DNA from: Devosia riboflavina
GTDB taxonomy: Bacteria > Pseudomonadota > Alphaproteobacteria > Rhizobiales > Devosiaceae
Assembly (NCBI RefSeq): GCF_000743575.1
Contig: NZ_JQGC01000001.1
Location: 372,001 to 436,000, forward strand
Direction of reading: 5' to 3'
Length of the DNA: 64,000 nucleotides
The translations under genes were made by a program, and so were the position numbers. Shown here one piece after another: positions 37,795 to 47,647 of this stretch. Numbering within the stretch: position 1 is the first letter of the stretch; each line of letters begins with the position of its first letter. The notes under the pieces are model-generated. The model was not told the DNA's origin. It was given only the letters and a program-made list of their open reading frames with translations, and searched no databases.

Positions 37795-39981
37795 ATGACG
37801 CTTTCGCCTTCTCCTGAGGGCCATTCCGTTTCTGCACAAATCGTCTGGGCCGCTGTGGTTCTGGCGATCTGCCTCGCTGTCGTCGCCGTCGTTTCGGTCT
37901 CCTGGGCCATGGGGCGTATCGATGACCGCGCCCTTGGCGAGCAAAGGCAAACCATTGAAGTTGCTCTATTTGAGGCCCGCGCCCGCCTCGCCGCCGACCA
38001 GGCCGCAACCACCGTTACGCTTGAAGAAGTTGCTTCCGAAACGGAAGAGCTCGACCGCCGCCTGACGACGGCACTCGGACACGACCGCGCCTATATCCTG
38101 GCGCCCGATGGCAAGGTCCTCCGTGCCTCGGTCGATGGCCACTATGCCGGCAAGATATTTACCCTCGCCGATTCCTTCGTCCTGCAACCGATCATCGACC
38201 GCCTGCGCCTGCGGATCGCCAGGGCCGCCTTCGACGACCCCAGCCTGCGCTCCAACGATGCCGCGGGCATCCTGGCGCTGAGAACGGTGGGATTTGCTGA
38301 TAGCGGCCAAGGCTTTGTCAGCATTCGCCCCATGACGTCCCTCAGCGACGACGAGGCCATCGACGATCACCTGCTCATCTCGATCAAGCTGATCGACCAG
38401 ACCATGTTGCACGATATCGGCAAGCAGTTCGGCATAGCCAATATCAGGCGCGTCGCCCATCCCAGCAGCGTCGGCTGGCTTCCGATACTCAATTGGGAAG
38501 GCGCTACGCTGACCTATCTCGCCTGGACGCCGGCCAAGCCGGCACAGGCCCTGCTGGGCGAGGCGGCGCCGGCCCTGATCACCATGCTGGCAATGGTGGG
38601 CGTCGCCATGGCCGCCCTGCTGGTCTGGCTGCGGCGAACCTCGCTCACCATGGAGGCGAGCCGTGCCCACGCCACCTATTTCGCCCTGCACGATCCCCTG
38701 ACGGGCCTCGCCAATCGCGCCCTCTTCGAAACGCGCCTCAGGCAGGCGAAGGACTATGAATTCCTGGCTGAAACCAAGGTGTTGCTGATCTCGGTGGACA
38801 TCGACCGCTTCAAGGAGATCAATGATTCATGGGGGCATGCCGCGGGCGATCAATTGCTCCGCGAAGTCGCCAAACGCCTGATGATCGAGATGCCCGAAGA
38901 GGCGACCGTCGCCCGCCTCGGCGGCGACGAATTCGCCATCATCCATCCTGGGATTCTGAGCGAGGGCCAGGCGCGCTGGATCTGCCAGCGGCTGGTCCAA
39001 TATACTCGGACACCCCTGACCATCGGCAGCGAGCGGATCAATGTGACGCTGAGCCTGGGCGCCGCCCTCGAAAAGGGAGACGAGGTGACACCGGAGGAGA
39101 TCCTGCGCCGCGCCGACGTTGCTCTCTATGCCGCAAAACTGGCCGGACGCGACGGCTTCGCGCTCTACAGCCCCGACATGGACCGCGAAAAGCGCGAGCG
39201 GCGCACGCTCGAAATCGAGTTGCGCAATGCTCTTCTGACCGGAGAAGGCCTGCATCTCCTCTACCAGCCCATCCATGGCAGCCTCAGCAGCAAGATCGCG
39301 GGGGCCGAAGCGCTGATCCGCTGGATGCATCCTACGCGGGGCCTGCTCTCCCCCGACCATTTCATCGCCCTCGCCGAAGAGTGCGACATCATCGATCAAC
39401 TGGGCGAATGGGTTCTGCGCGAGGCATGCCGCTTCGCCGTGTCGTCCGACCTGCCCCGGATCGCCGTGAACGTCTCGCCGGTCCAGTTCCACAATGCCCG
39501 GCTTGCCGAGCGCATCCTGGCAATCCTCGTCGAAACAGGCCTGGCGCCGGACCGGCTGGAAGTGGAAATTACCGAAGGCGTCTTGCTGCAAAACTCCACC
39601 CAGACCCAGGAAATCCTCGCTACACTCCGACAGGCGGGCGTCAGCATAGCGCTCGATGATTTCGGCACGGGCTATGCATCGATCAGCTATCTGCGCAGCT
39701 ATGCCGTAGACAAACTCAAGATCGACAAATCCTATTCTCAGCTCGTCGGTACCGATCCGGTTGTGGGCCATATCGTTCGCCTGATCGTCGAAACGGCGCG
39801 TGCTCTGGGCATGTCCGTTACGGCGGAAGGGGTCGAAAACCAGGACCAGCGCCGCAAGCTGACATCCATGGGCTGCACCTATCTCCAAGGCTATTTTTTT
39901 GCTCGCCCACTCTCGCCTGACGACATGCGGGACGCCTTCTCCCGGAACATGAAGACCGGCATCGACCAGAAGCTCGCCTGA
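37795..39981 (+). CDS. Membrane-bound GGDEF-EAL cyclic-di-GMP protein with CHASE4-like sensor
   Basis: 728 residues. A membrane helix at about 15-40, a roughly 215-residue periplasmic sensor region (CHASE4-like) and a second helix (about 257-282) lead to a GGDEF domain with intact RLGGDEFAII. The product-inhibition RxxD site is not seen. The EAL domain is complete: GAEALIRWMHP, VNVSPVQF, EITEGVLLQ, ALDDFGTGYAS and AEGVENQDQ. Both synthesis and breakdown of c-di-GMP are therefore possible. The likely local target is the PilZ domain of BcsA. An inverted TCTGA/TCAGA pair lies just upstream. Confidence 0.9.
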   Translation: MTLSPSPEGHSVSAQIVWAAVVLAICLAVVAVVSVSWAMGRIDDRALGEQRQTIEVALFEARARLAADQAATTVTLEEVASETEELDRRLTTALGHDRAYILAPDGKVLRASVDGHYAGKIFTLADSFVLQPIIDRLRLRIARAAFDDPSLRSNDAAGILALRTVGFADSGQGFVSIRPMTSLSDDEAIDDHLLISIKLIDQTMLHDIGKQFGIANIRRVAHPSSVGWLPILNWEGATLTYLAWTPAKPAQALLGEAAPALITMLAMVGVAMAALLVWLRRTSLTMEASRAHATYFALHDPLTGLANRALFETRLRQAKDYEFLAETKVLLISVDIDRFKEINDSWGHAAGDQLLREVAKRLMIEMPEEATVARLGGDEFAIIHPGILSEGQARWICQRLVQYTRTPLTIGSERINVTLSLGAALEKGDEVTPEEILRRADVALYAAKLAGRDGFALYSPDMDREKRERRTLEIELRNALLTGEGLHLLYQPIHGSLSSKIAGAEALIRWMHPTRGLLSPDHFIALAEECDIIDQLGEWVLREACRFAVSSDLPRIAVNVSPVQFHNARLAERILAILVETGLAPDRLEVEITEGVLLQNSTQTQEILATLRQAGVSIALDDFGTGYASISYLRSYAVDKLKIDKSYSQLVGTDPVVGHIVRLIVETARALGMSVTAEGVENQDQRRKLTSMGCTYLQGYFFARPLSPDDMRDAFSRNMKTGIDQKLA

Positions 39982-40119
39982 TCCCCTCGGGCTTCACGCA
40001 AAGGTCACGCGCAGCGCATAAGCGCTTTCCCCAAGGAAACACCATGTGGCTGGAGAGTCGGGTTGGGTTCCTTCGTCTCAGCATTATGTATAAAACGCAG
40101 CAGGTCGGGGAGCATCGCT

Positions 40120-41460
40120 ATGCGCATCACCATGATAGGCAGTGGCTATGTCGGCCTCGTCAGCGGCGCCTGTTTTGCCGATTTCGGCCATGACGTCACC
40201 TGCGTCGATCTCAATGAACAAAAGATCGAAGCCCTCAAGGCCGGCAGAATTCCGATTTTCGAGCCCGGTCTCGAGGTGCTCGTCGCCGACAATGCCCGAG
40301 CCGGCCGCCTGACTTTTACCACCGATCTTGCCCCCGCCGTTGCCAATTCCGACGTCGTGTTCATTGCCGTGGGCACGCCGTCCCGCCGCGGCGATGGCCA
40401 TGCCGACCTCTCCTATGTCTACGCCGCCGCCGCCGATATCGCCCGGGCCGTCAAAGGCTTTACGGTCATCGTCACAAAATCCACGGCGCCGGTCGGCACC
40501 GGCGACGAGGTGGAACGCATCATCCGCGAAACCAATCCGGCCGCAGACGTGGTGGTCGTGACCAATCCTGAATTCCTGCGCGAAGGCTCGGCCATCGAGG
40601 ATTTCAAGCGGCCCGACCGCATTGTCGTCGGCCTCGAGGACGACCGCGCCCGCGAGGTGATGACCGACGTCTATCGCCCGCTCTATCTCAATCAGGCGCC
40701 GCTCATGTTCACCGGACGCCGCACCGCCGAGCTGATCAAATATGCCGGCAATGCCTTTCTCGCCATGAAGATCACCTTCATCAACGAGATCGCCGATCTC
40801 TGCGAACGCACCGGCGCCAATGTTCAGGACGTCGCCCGCGGCATCGGCATGGACAACCGAATCGGCGGCAAATTCCTCAATGCCGGCCCCGGCTATGGCG
40901 GCTCCTGCTTCCCCAAGGACACGCTGGCCCTCGTCAAGACCGGCCAGGATTTCGAGACGCCCCTGCGGCTCGTCGAAACCACCATCGAAGTCAACGACCG
41001 CCGCAAGCGCGCCATGGGCCGCAAGGTCATATCGGCCATGGGCGGCAATGTGCGCGGTAAAACCATCGGCATCCTGGGCCTGACTTTCAAACCCAATACC
41101 GACGACATGCGCGACGCCCCTTCGATCGCCATCATCCAATCGCTACAGGATGCCGGGGTCAGGATCCGCGCCTATGACCCCGAAGGCATGGAAGCGGCCA
41201 AGACGTTTCTGAGCGGCGTGGACTATGCCGCGGACGTCTACGACGCTGCATCCGGAGCCGACGCGCTGGTTCTGATCACCGAATGGAACGCCTTCCGCTC
41301 GCTCGACCTCAAGCGGATTGAACAGGCAATGGCCGGGAACGTGTTCATCGACCTGCGCAATGTCTATCGCCGCAAGGAAGTCGAGACGGCGGGCCTAAAC
41401 TATGTCAGCATCGGCCGCCCGCAAGGCGCTACAGATACGGCGGCGCAAGCGGCAGAATAG
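40120..41460 (+). CDS. ugd: UDP-glucose 6-dehydrogenase
   Basis: 446 residues from the ATG at 40120, which follows GGGGAG. The N-terminal NAD-binding fold has GSGYVGLVSGACFADFGH. The thiol nucleophile is Cys264 in GPGYGGSCFPKD, with Lys in ELIKYAGNAFLAMKITFINE. It oxidises UDP-glucose to UDP-glucuronate, a precursor for acidic exopolysaccharides and lipid modification. TATGTATAAA about 30 bases upstream could be the -10 region. It is followed after 39 bases by gmd, so the two may form one sugar-nucleotide unit. Confidence 0.93.
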   Translation: MRITMIGSGYVGLVSGACFADFGHDVTCVDLNEQKIEALKAGRIPIFEPGLEVLVADNARAGRLTFTTDLAPAVANSDVVFIAVGTPSRRGDGHADLSYVYAAAADIARAVKGFTVIVTKSTAPVGTGDEVERIIRETNPAADVVVVTNPEFLREGSAIEDFKRPDRIVVGLEDDRAREVMTDVYRPLYLNQAPLMFTGRRTAELIKYAGNAFLAMKITFINEIADLCERTGANVQDVARGIGMDNRIGGKFLNAGPGYGGSCFPKDTLALVKTGQDFETPLRLVETTIEVNDRRKRAMGRKVISAMGGNVRGKTIGILGLTFKPNTDDMRDAPSIAIIQSLQDAGVRIRAYDPEGMEAAKTFLSGVDYAADVYDAASGADALVLITEWNAFRSLDLKRIEQAMAGNVFIDLRNVYRRKEVETAGLNYVSIGRPQGATDTAAQAAE

Positions 41461-41499
41461 ACCGGACTAATACCGTATTTCATAAACTGTGGGGGCAGT

Positions 41500-42645
41500 A
41501 TGAATTCGGGCAAGGTTGCTCTGATCACTGGCATTACCGGACAAGACGGTTCCTATCTCGCCGAATTTTTGCTGGAAAAGGGATATCGGGTCCACGGAAT
41601 ACAGCGTCGAGCCTCGCTCCCGAACGACCAACGCATTGGTCATCTCGTCGACGCGGAAACCTCCTCATCCGGCGTCACCCTGCACTATGGCGACCTTACG
41701 GATGGCTCGGGCCTGACGCGATTGGTCCGGGATATTGCGCCCGACGAGATCTACAATCTTGGGGCGCAATCGGACGTGAAGGTGTCGTTCGACGCGCCCG
41801 AATATACCGCCGATGTCGACGGCCTCGGCACCTTGCGGCTGCTGGAAGCAATCCGCCTGCTTGGGCTCGAGAACAAGACCCGCTTTTATCAGGCGTCCAC
41901 CTCGGAGCTTTATGGTCTCGCCCAGGAGACGCCGCAGCGGGAAACGACGCCATTTTACCCGCGCTCGCCTTATGCCGTGGCCAAGCTTTTCGCCCACTGC
42001 ACCACGATCAACTATCGCGAGGCCTATGGCATCTATGCCTGCAATGGCATTCTCTTCAATCACGAAAGCCCGCGTCGCGGCGAGACTTTTGCGACGCGCA
42101 AAATTACGCGTGGCCTCTGCAATATCGCGCTGGGATTGGAGCGCTGCCTCCATATGGGAAACATCGACGCGCTGCGTGACTGGGGCCATGCGAGGGACTA
42201 TGTCCGCATGCAATGGCTGATGCTGCAGCAGGCGGTTCCAGAGGATTTCGTGATTGCCACCGGCAAGCAATATTCCGTCCGCGAATTCATTCGCTGGGCG
42301 GCTTCCGACCTCGGCATCACGCTGGAATTTTCCGGTTCCGGGACAAGCGAGATTGGGATAGTCGCGCATGTGGCAGGCGACAGGGCGTCCCAAGTTTCAG
42401 AGGGAGACGTGATCCTGCGCATCGACCCGCAATATTTTCGCCCGACCGAGGCCGACGCCCTGCTCGGCGATCCCACCAAAGCGCGGGAAAAGCTGGGTTG
42501 GGTTCCCGAGATCAGCGCCCGGGAAATGTGCCGTGAAATGGTCGAGGCCGACTACCGCGCTGCACTGCGCCATGTCTCGAACCAACCCAACCCTGCGCTC
42601 GTGCCAGCCTTGGGCCGATATTCCGCGCCGACCCAGCCGGAGTAA
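41500..42645 (+). CDS. gmd: GDP-mannose 4,6-dehydratase
   Basis: 381 residues, about 15-20 longer than usual because of the C-terminal tail. The NADP-binding start is [21 protein letters not shown]. The active site shows QASTSELYG (Thr/Ser and Glu) and the Tyr-Lys pair in PYAVAKLF (about residue 156). The later [16 protein letters not shown] is typical. It converts GDP-mannose to GDP-4-keto-6-deoxymannose for fucose, rhamnose or perosamine-type sugars; the next enzyme is not encoded nearby. The last 94 bases overlap, antiparallel, the end of the hyi gene; the conserved Gmd sequence finishes about where the overlap begins. Confidence 0.92.
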   Translation: MNSGKVALITGITGQDGSYLAEFLLEKGYRVHGIQRRASLPNDQRIGHLVDAETSSSGVTLHYGDLTDGSGLTRLVRDIAPDEIYNLGAQSDVKVSFDAPEYTADVDGLGTLRLLEAIRLLGLENKTRFYQASTSELYGLAQETPQRETTPFYPRSPYAVAKLFAHCTTINYREAYGIYACNGILFNHESPRRGETFATRKITRGLCNIALGLERCLHMGNIDALRDWGHARDYVRMQWLMLQQAVPEDFVIATGKQYSVREFIRWAASDLGITLEFSGSGTSEIGIVAHVAGDRASQVSEGDVILRIDPQYFRPTEADALLGDPTKAREKLGWVPEISAREMCREMVEADYRAALRHVSNQPNPALVPALGRYSAPTQPE

Positions 42646-43340
42646 CCGGCTTCGTCCAGGACCTTGAAGATATTGGCATAATTGATCTCGCCCGTACCCG
42701 GCTCGTGGCGGCCGGGATGATCGGCGATCTGGACATGGCCGATGCGGGACTGGAGGCGCTGGAACGTTGGGATCAGGTCGCCCTGAACGATCTGCATGTG
42801 GTAGAAATCGTATTGCAGATAGAGGTTCTCGTGGCCGACTGCGGCGGCGATGCGCTCGTAATCATCGGTGGAGTTGATCAGGAAGCCCGGCATGTCGCGG
42901 GTGTTGATTGGCTCTAGTAGGAGCATGATGCCTTCCGCGGCGAGGCGTGGGGCGGCGTAGCGGAGATTCTCGGCGAGCACGCTTTCGAGTTCAGCGCGGG
43001 CGACGCCAGCCGGGGCGATGCCGGCGAGGCAATTGACCTGGGTGCAGCCATTCGCCTTGGCATACTCGATGGCCTTGTCGACGCTTTCGCGGAATTCTGC
43101 GACGCGATCTGGATGGCAGGCGATGCCGCGCTCGCCGGCGGCCCAGTTTCCGGCGGGCAGGTTGAAAAGGGCCTGAGTGAGGCCGTGTTCTTGCAGGAGG
43201 TCCACCAGAACGGCTGTGGGCTGGTCGTAGGCGCCGACATATTCGACAGCCTTGAAGCCATCTGATGCTGCTGCCGCGAAGCGGTCGAGGAAGGGCAGCT
43301 CGGGGTAGAGCATCGAAATATTGGCCGAGAAACGCGGCAT
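42552..43340 (-). CDS. hyi: Hydroxypyruvate isomerase family protein (TIM-barrel sugar isomerase)
   Basis: 262 residues from the ATG at 43340, preceded by GGAG. It belongs to the AP-endonuclease-2/xylose-isomerase-like TIM barrels. Hyi-like metal and catalytic residues are Glu in [13 protein letters not shown], the QYDFYHMQ strand, [14 protein letters not shown] and Glu in [10 protein letters not shown]. The classical reaction interconverts hydroxypyruvate and tartronate semialdehyde; related proteins act on other keto sugars. It is the last gene of the long minus-strand peptide operon and has a 23-bp palindrome just upstream. Its 3' end overlaps gmd by 94 bases. Confidence 0.85.
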   Translation of the reverse strand: MPRFSANISMLYPELPFLDRFAAAASDGFKAVEYVGAYDQPTAVLVDLLQEHGLTQALFNLPAGNWAAGERGIACHPDRVAEFRESVDKAIEYAKANGCTQVNCLAGIAPAGVARAELESVLAENLRYAAPRLAAEGIMLLLEPINTRDMPGFLINSTDDYERIAAAVGHENLYLQYDFYHMQIVQGDLIPTFQRLQSRIGHVQIADHPGRHEPGTGEINYANIFKVLDEAGYSGWVGAEYRPKAGTSAGLGWFETWRSAAR

Positions 43341-43356
43341 GTCTGGGGGCTCCGAT

Positions 43357-43379
43357 GTGAGTGGGTAGTACCCACTCAC
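43357..43379. promoter_or_regulatory. Perfect 23-bp palindrome upstream of hyi
   Basis: GTGAGTGGGTA-G-TACCCACTCAC: two perfect 11-base arms around a single G, 16 bases before the hyi ATG and 27 bases after the amidohydrolase stop. There is no T run, so an operator for a dimeric repressor is more likely than a terminator. I found no second copy in the window. Confidence 0.7.
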
Positions 43380-43406
43380 TCAGATAGCCGAGTGCACGAA
43401 CTTGGA

Positions 43407-44642
43407 CTAGTTCAGCGCGTTCTTCACGATACGGCCACTGGCCATGATGATGGGCATGTTGGCGCCGTCGTCCTGTAAGAGGGAGATGTCCGAAAGCGGG
43501 TCGCCGTCGACCACGAGGAGATCGGCAAAGGCGCCTTCGGCGACGACACCCACCTGTCCCTCGAGGCGGCAGAGCTTGGCGCCGATGACGGTGGCGGAGC
43601 GGATGATTTCTTGTGGTGTGAGGACCCTGGCGAGGAGTTCGAATTCCATGCCATGGTATTTTCGCAGTTGCCCGAGGAGGTCGGAGCCAAAGGCCATGGG
43701 CAGGCCCGCATCGCGCATGATTTCGAGGGAGCGCAGTCCACCGCTGCGGACGACGTCGATCTTGGCGAATTCGGCTGCGCCGAGACCGAGCGCTTCGCCT
43801 TCGAGGGCGAGCGCATCATAGGCGACGAGGGTGGGGACGGCGATGCAGCCCTTCTCAGCCGCCTTTCTGGCGGTGTCGGGTTCGATCAGGTTGCAGTGTT
43901 CGAGCGAGTGCACGCCGAGTTCGACGCAGCGAGCGATAGACTTGTCGGTATAGACGTGGGCGGCGACATAGAGGCCGGCGTTTTCGGCCTCTTCGACCAT
44001 GGCGCTGATTTCGTCGCGCGAATACTGGATGGAGTGGATCGGGTCATTGGGCGAGGAGACGCCGCCATTGGCCATGACCTTGATGAAGTTGGCGCCTTCC
44101 TTGATCATGGTGCGGCAGGCGGCGCGGACATTGTCGACGCCATCGACGATGAGGCCCATGGAGCCCAAGCGATCGGAGAAAAGGCCCGGACGATCATCGG
44201 TGCGCTGGCGCAGGTCGGCATGGCCGCCGGTGGTGGTGAGGCCCTTGCCGCAGATGATGAGGCGGGGGCCGGCGATAAGGCCCTCGTTAACCGCACGGAC
44301 GAGGCCGTAATCGGCACCGCCGAGATCGCGCAGCGTGGTGAAACCGCGCTGTAGGGCTTCTTCCATAACCCGCGCGGAGCGCAGGGCGGCGAGGGAAGCA
44401 GGGGCGATCATATTGGCCCAAAGGTCGAGGGTTTCGGCGACGACATGGACGTGGCAATCGACGAGGCCGGGCATGATGGTCTTGCCGGCGAGGTCGATCA
44501 CTTCCACGCCTTCGGGCCGCGCAAGGCCGGTGCCGATGGCGGCGATGCGCTGGTTGGTGACCAGCACGTCGAGACCCTGCCGCAGGATGCCGGCTTCGGC
44601 GTCGAGAACATTGCCGCCGGTGAAAAGATAGGACGTGGTCAT
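43407..44642 (-). CDS. Metal-dependent amidohydrolase (imidazolonepropionase/prolidase-like)
   Basis: 411 residues of the amidohydrolase superfamily. Metal ligands can be followed: HVH in MPGLVDCHVHV, a likely carboxylated Lys in NFIKVMANGG, His in YVAAHVYTD, His in VHSLEHCNL and Asp in PMAFGSDLLG. The subgroup includes Xaa-Pro dipeptidases and enzymes that open small cyclic amides, so it may cleave a dipeptide or cyclic imide taken up by the linked transporter. It starts 9 bases after the end of an ABC ATPase gene in the same operon. Confidence 0.88.
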   Translation of the reverse strand: MTTSYLFTGGNVLDAEAGILRQGLDVLVTNQRIAAIGTGLARPEGVEVIDLAGKTIMPGLVDCHVHVVAETLDLWANMIAPASLAALRSARVMEEALQRGFTTLRDLGGADYGLVRAVNEGLIAGPRLIICGKGLTTTGGHADLRQRTDDRPGLFSDRLGSMGLIVDGVDNVRAACRTMIKEGANFIKVMANGGVSSPNDPIHSIQYSRDEISAMVEEAENAGLYVAAHVYTDKSIARCVELGVHSLEHCNLIEPDTARKAAEKGCIAVPTLVAYDALALEGEALGLGAAEFAKIDVVRSGGLRSLEIMRDAGLPMAFGSDLLGQLRKYHGMEFELLARVLTPQEIIRSATVIGAKLCRLEGQVGVVAEGAFADLLVVDGDPLSDISLLQDDGANMPIIMASGRIVKNALN

Positions 44643-44651
44643 GAAAGCAAC

Positions 44652-45626
44652 TCAGCGGTTGTGGCAGGCGACCATCTGGCCACCTTCGCGGGCGGTCAGG
44701 GCGGGTTCGGTGGTCTTGCAGACGGCGGTGACGAGGGGGCAGCGCGTGTGGAACGGGCAGCCACTCGGCTTCTTCGTTGCGCTCGGGATGTCGTCATTGG
44801 TGGCGCTAAAACTGTGGCGCTTGCGCGGGTCGCGGGAGGGCGCCGAGCGCATCAGCAGTTCGGTATAGGGATGGCCCGGCTCGGCAAAGATACGCGTCTT
44901 GGGGGCGATCTCGACGATCTTGCCCAGATACATGACGGCGACGCGGTGCGAGATGAATTCGACCACGCCAAGATCGTGCGAAATCGACAGGTAGGAAACG
45001 CCGAGATCGCGCTGCAGGTCGCTGAGGAGATTGAGGATCTGCGCCTGCACCGACACGTCGAGCGCTGAAACCGGCTCGTCGCAGACGATGACGTCGGGGT
45101 TAAGCGCCAGGGCGCGGGCAATGCCGATACGCTGGCGCTGGCCGCCCGAGAATTGGTGGGCGAAATTGTCGGCCTGATCGGGACGGAGGCCGACGCGTTC
45201 CATGAGTTCTGCAACGCGCGTCTCGCGCTCGGCCGGGGTGCCGACCTTATGGATGTCGAGCGGGGCGCGAATAATGTCCTTCACGCGCTGGCGGGGATTG
45301 AGGGACGAGAAGGGATCCTGGAAGACAATCTGCATGCGTCGGCGATAGCTTTTCAGCGCCGCGCGATTGAAGCCGCGGATTTCCTGGCCGTCGAACTGCA
45401 CGCGGCCACCGGTCGGCTTGACGAGGCCCATGAGGGCCAGGCCGGTGGTCGACTTGCCGCAGCCGCTCTCGCCCACAAGGCTCAGGGTTTCGCCGCGATT
45501 GAGCGAAAAGCTGACGCCATCGACGGCCTTGACCGCGCCGACCTGCCGCTGGAGCACGCCGGCACGGATGGGGAAGTGGACTTCGAGGTTCTCGACCGAG
45601 AGCAAGGGGGTGCGATCAGGCTGCAT
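44652..45626 (-). CDS. Peptide-type ABC transporter ATP-binding protein (DppF/OppF-like)
   Basis: 324 residues from the ATG at 45626 (GGGAG upstream), overlapping the preceding ATPase gene by 11 bases. Walker A is GESGCGKSTTGLALMG, the signature FSGGQRQRIGIARAL and Walker B VIVCDEPVSALD. The C-terminal oligopeptide/dipeptide transporter domain with Cys in SGCPFHTRCPLVTAVC fits the OppF/DppF group, where such Cys may hold an Fe-S cluster. It energises import together with the second ATPase. Confidence 0.9.
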   Translation of the reverse strand: MQPDRTPLLSVENLEVHFPIRAGVLQRQVGAVKAVDGVSFSLNRGETLSLVGESGCGKSTTGLALMGLVKPTGGRVQFDGQEIRGFNRAALKSYRRRMQIVFQDPFSSLNPRQRVKDIIRAPLDIHKVGTPAERETRVAELMERVGLRPDQADNFAHQFSGGQRQRIGIARALALNPDVIVCDEPVSALDVSVQAQILNLLSDLQRDLGVSYLSISHDLGVVEFISHRVAVMYLGKIVEIAPKTRIFAEPGHPYTELLMRSAPSRDPRKRHSFSATNDDIPSATKKPSGCPFHTRCPLVTAVCKTTEPALTAREGGQMVACHNR

Positions 45627-46620
45627 CGTCGTGCTCCCAGCAGGCGGCCCAGTGTCCGGGGCGTTTTTCTTCAAATGGCGGGCGCTCTTCGAGGCACCGA
45701 GCCGAGGCGCCCGGGCAACGCGGGGCAAAGGCGCAGCCCTTGGGCAGGTTCCAGAGCGGAGGAACGGTGCCCGGAATATCGGCGAGACGATCGCCGGCTT
45801 CGCTTGAGGCGCCAGCACCCGGAACCGCGCCCATCAGCCCGATCGTGTAGGGATGAAACGGGCGATCGAAGAGGTCGAAAATGCTCGCTTCCTCGACCTT
45901 GCGGCCCGCATACATGACGATGACGCGGTCGGCGACTTCCGAGACGACGCCGAGATCGTGGGTGATGAGGATCTGCGCGGTGCCGAGGCGCTTCTGCAGG
46001 TCGGAAATCAAGCCGAGGATCTGCGCCTGAATGGTCACGTCGAGCGCCGTGGTCGGCTCGTCGGCGATGATGATCTTGGGGTCGCAGGCGAGCGCCAAAG
46101 CGATCATGGCGCGCTGGCGCATACCGCCGGAAAGCTCATGCGGGAACTGGCTGGCGCGGCGCTCGGGATCGGGCATCTGCACGAGACGCAACACGTCGAC
46201 GGCGCGGGCATCGGCCTCGCGGCGGCTGCACTTGCGGTGCTGGCGGACGGATTCGGCGATCTGTTCGCCGATGCGCAGCACCGGATTGAGCGCGGTGAGC
46301 GGCTCCTGAAAAATCATGGCGATCTTCTCACCGCGGAAATCTTCGACCTGCCGCTGATCCATGGCGAGGAAATCCTGGCCCTCGATCAGCACCTTGCCAC
46401 CGGCAATGGTGGCAGCATCGGGCAGGAGCCGCAGGAGGGACAGGGCGGTCATGGATTTGCCGCAGCCGCTTTCCCCGACGATGCAGAGGGTCTCCCCTGC
46501 CCTGACCGAGAAATTCATGTCGGAGACGACGGCAAAAGCGCCATTCACGCCTCTGATCTCGATATCGAGACCGGAGACTTCCAGAACCGGGACATGGGTT
46601 GCTGTGTTCATTTCGCTCAT
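45616..46620 (-). CDS. Peptide-type ABC transporter ATP-binding protein (DppD/OppD-like)
   Basis: 334 residues from the ATG at 46620, with GGAG 9 bases upstream; a TTG five codons earlier is possible. Walker A is GESGCGKSMTALSLLRLL, the signature LSGGMRQRAMIALAL and Walker B IIIADEPTTALD. The C-terminal Cys-containing extension (GCAFAPRCPGASARC) marks the OppD/DppD type. It heterodimerises with the following ATPase. The gene lies between the deacylase gene and its partner in the same operon. Confidence 0.9.
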   Translation of the reverse strand: MSEMNTATHVPVLEVSGLDIEIRGVNGAFAVVSDMNFSVRAGETLCIVGESGCGKSMTALSLLRLLPDAATIAGGKVLIEGQDFLAMDQRQVEDFRGEKIAMIFQEPLTALNPVLRIGEQIAESVRQHRKCSRREADARAVDVLRLVQMPDPERRASQFPHELSGGMRQRAMIALALACDPKIIIADEPTTALDVTIQAQILGLISDLQKRLGTAQILITHDLGVVSEVADRVIVMYAGRKVEEASIFDLFDRPFHPYTIGLMGAVPGAGASSEAGDRLADIPGTVPPLWNLPKGCAFAPRCPGASARCLEERPPFEEKRPGHWAACWEHDDAA

Positions 46621-46686
46621 TGCCGTCGTCTCCAATGCCGGGCTAGTGGGGCACGCCCGGCATGTTTGGGGTCGCTTTCGCGCGTC

Positions 46687-47631
46687 TTAGTCGGTGGAGC
46701 CTTCGAGGTTACCGACCATGAAACCGTAGTCGCCGCTGTGGACGAGATTGCGGGTGAGGTGCTGCATGATCATCACGCCATTGGCGAAGGGCGTCGGGAT
46801 CTCTTCGAGCACTTCGAACGTGTAGGGGCTGACGACGCGACCAAGGAGCTGGCCGCCCTTGATGACTTCGCCATTGGCCGGAGCCAGCGGTTCGAGCCAG
46901 CCGCCCTGGGTCGGGCGGATGCCGGCCAGTTCGTTGACGACGATCTGCTTGGGATTGGTCCACGGATCGCCCGGAATGGCGCCGATGGTTTTCAGCATAT
47001 TGAGCACGCCGTCGACCGTCTGCTTCACATAGGGGGTCTGGTCGACAATGCCGCCGCCGAGCTCGATCACGGCCACCGGGATATTGCGGGTGTCGATGGT
47101 CACCGACTTGGTGGTGCCGCCGAAGACGGTGCCCTGCTTGTTCTCGACCGGACGGTAGAGGAGTTTTGAGCCGAAGGCGCGCGACAGGCGCTCGTCGTTC
47201 CAGATGTAGACGTAGTCGACGGTCGGGCGATCGGTGCCCGAATGCAGGTCGATATGCACGTCGATGACATTGAGGAACTCATTGGTCATCGCGTGGGCGA
47301 GCTGCTGGGAATAGGTGCCCTTGGGATTGCCCGGAAACTGGCGATTGAGATCGACCTTGTCGATGGTAGCAAAGCGCTCGTTGACGGCGAAGGCATAGGG
47401 ATTGGCGACCGGCAGCAAGAGGATGCGGCCCTTGAGGGGCTGGTCCTTTAGCGCGCGATAGAGATCGAGAATGGCCTGGGAGCCGGTGTTCTCGTTGCCG
47501 TGGATGGAGGCGGAAATGCCGATGGTGGGACCATCCTCTTCGCCGACCAGCTCATGGATGAACAGCACTGCATCGCTGCCATCGGCATGCGTCGTGAACT
47601 TGGGACGAAGCTGGTTGATGGATTTGACCAT
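46687..47631 (-). CDS. Succinylglutamate desuccinylase/aspartoacylase family deacylase
   Basis: 314 residues, zinc carboxypeptidase-like (M14) fold. Zinc ligands are His and Glu in SIHGNENTGS and His in VIDVHIDLHSGTD; a catalytic Glu candidate lies in VAVIELGGGIVD. The C-terminal beta domain (residues about 225-314) is typical of the AstE/AspA group. Members remove acyl groups from N-acyl amino acids or related amides. Its place between permease and ATPase genes suggests that the imported substrate is N-acylated. Confidence 0.88.
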   Translation of the reverse strand: MVKSINQLRPKFTTHADGSDAVLFIHELVGEEDGPTIGISASIHGNENTGSQAILDLYRALKDQPLKGRILLLPVANPYAFAVNERFATIDKVDLNRQFPGNPKGTYSQQLAHAMTNEFLNVIDVHIDLHSGTDRPTVDYVYIWNDERLSRAFGSKLLYRPVENKQGTVFGGTTKSVTIDTRNIPVAVIELGGGIVDQTPYVKQTVDGVLNMLKTIGAIPGDPWTNPKQIVVNELAGIRPTQGGWLEPLAPANGEVIKGGQLLGRVVSPYTFEVLEEIPTPFANGVMIMQHLTRNLVHSGDYGFMVGNLEGSTD

Positions 47632-47647
47632 TCGAATATTCCTTTAG

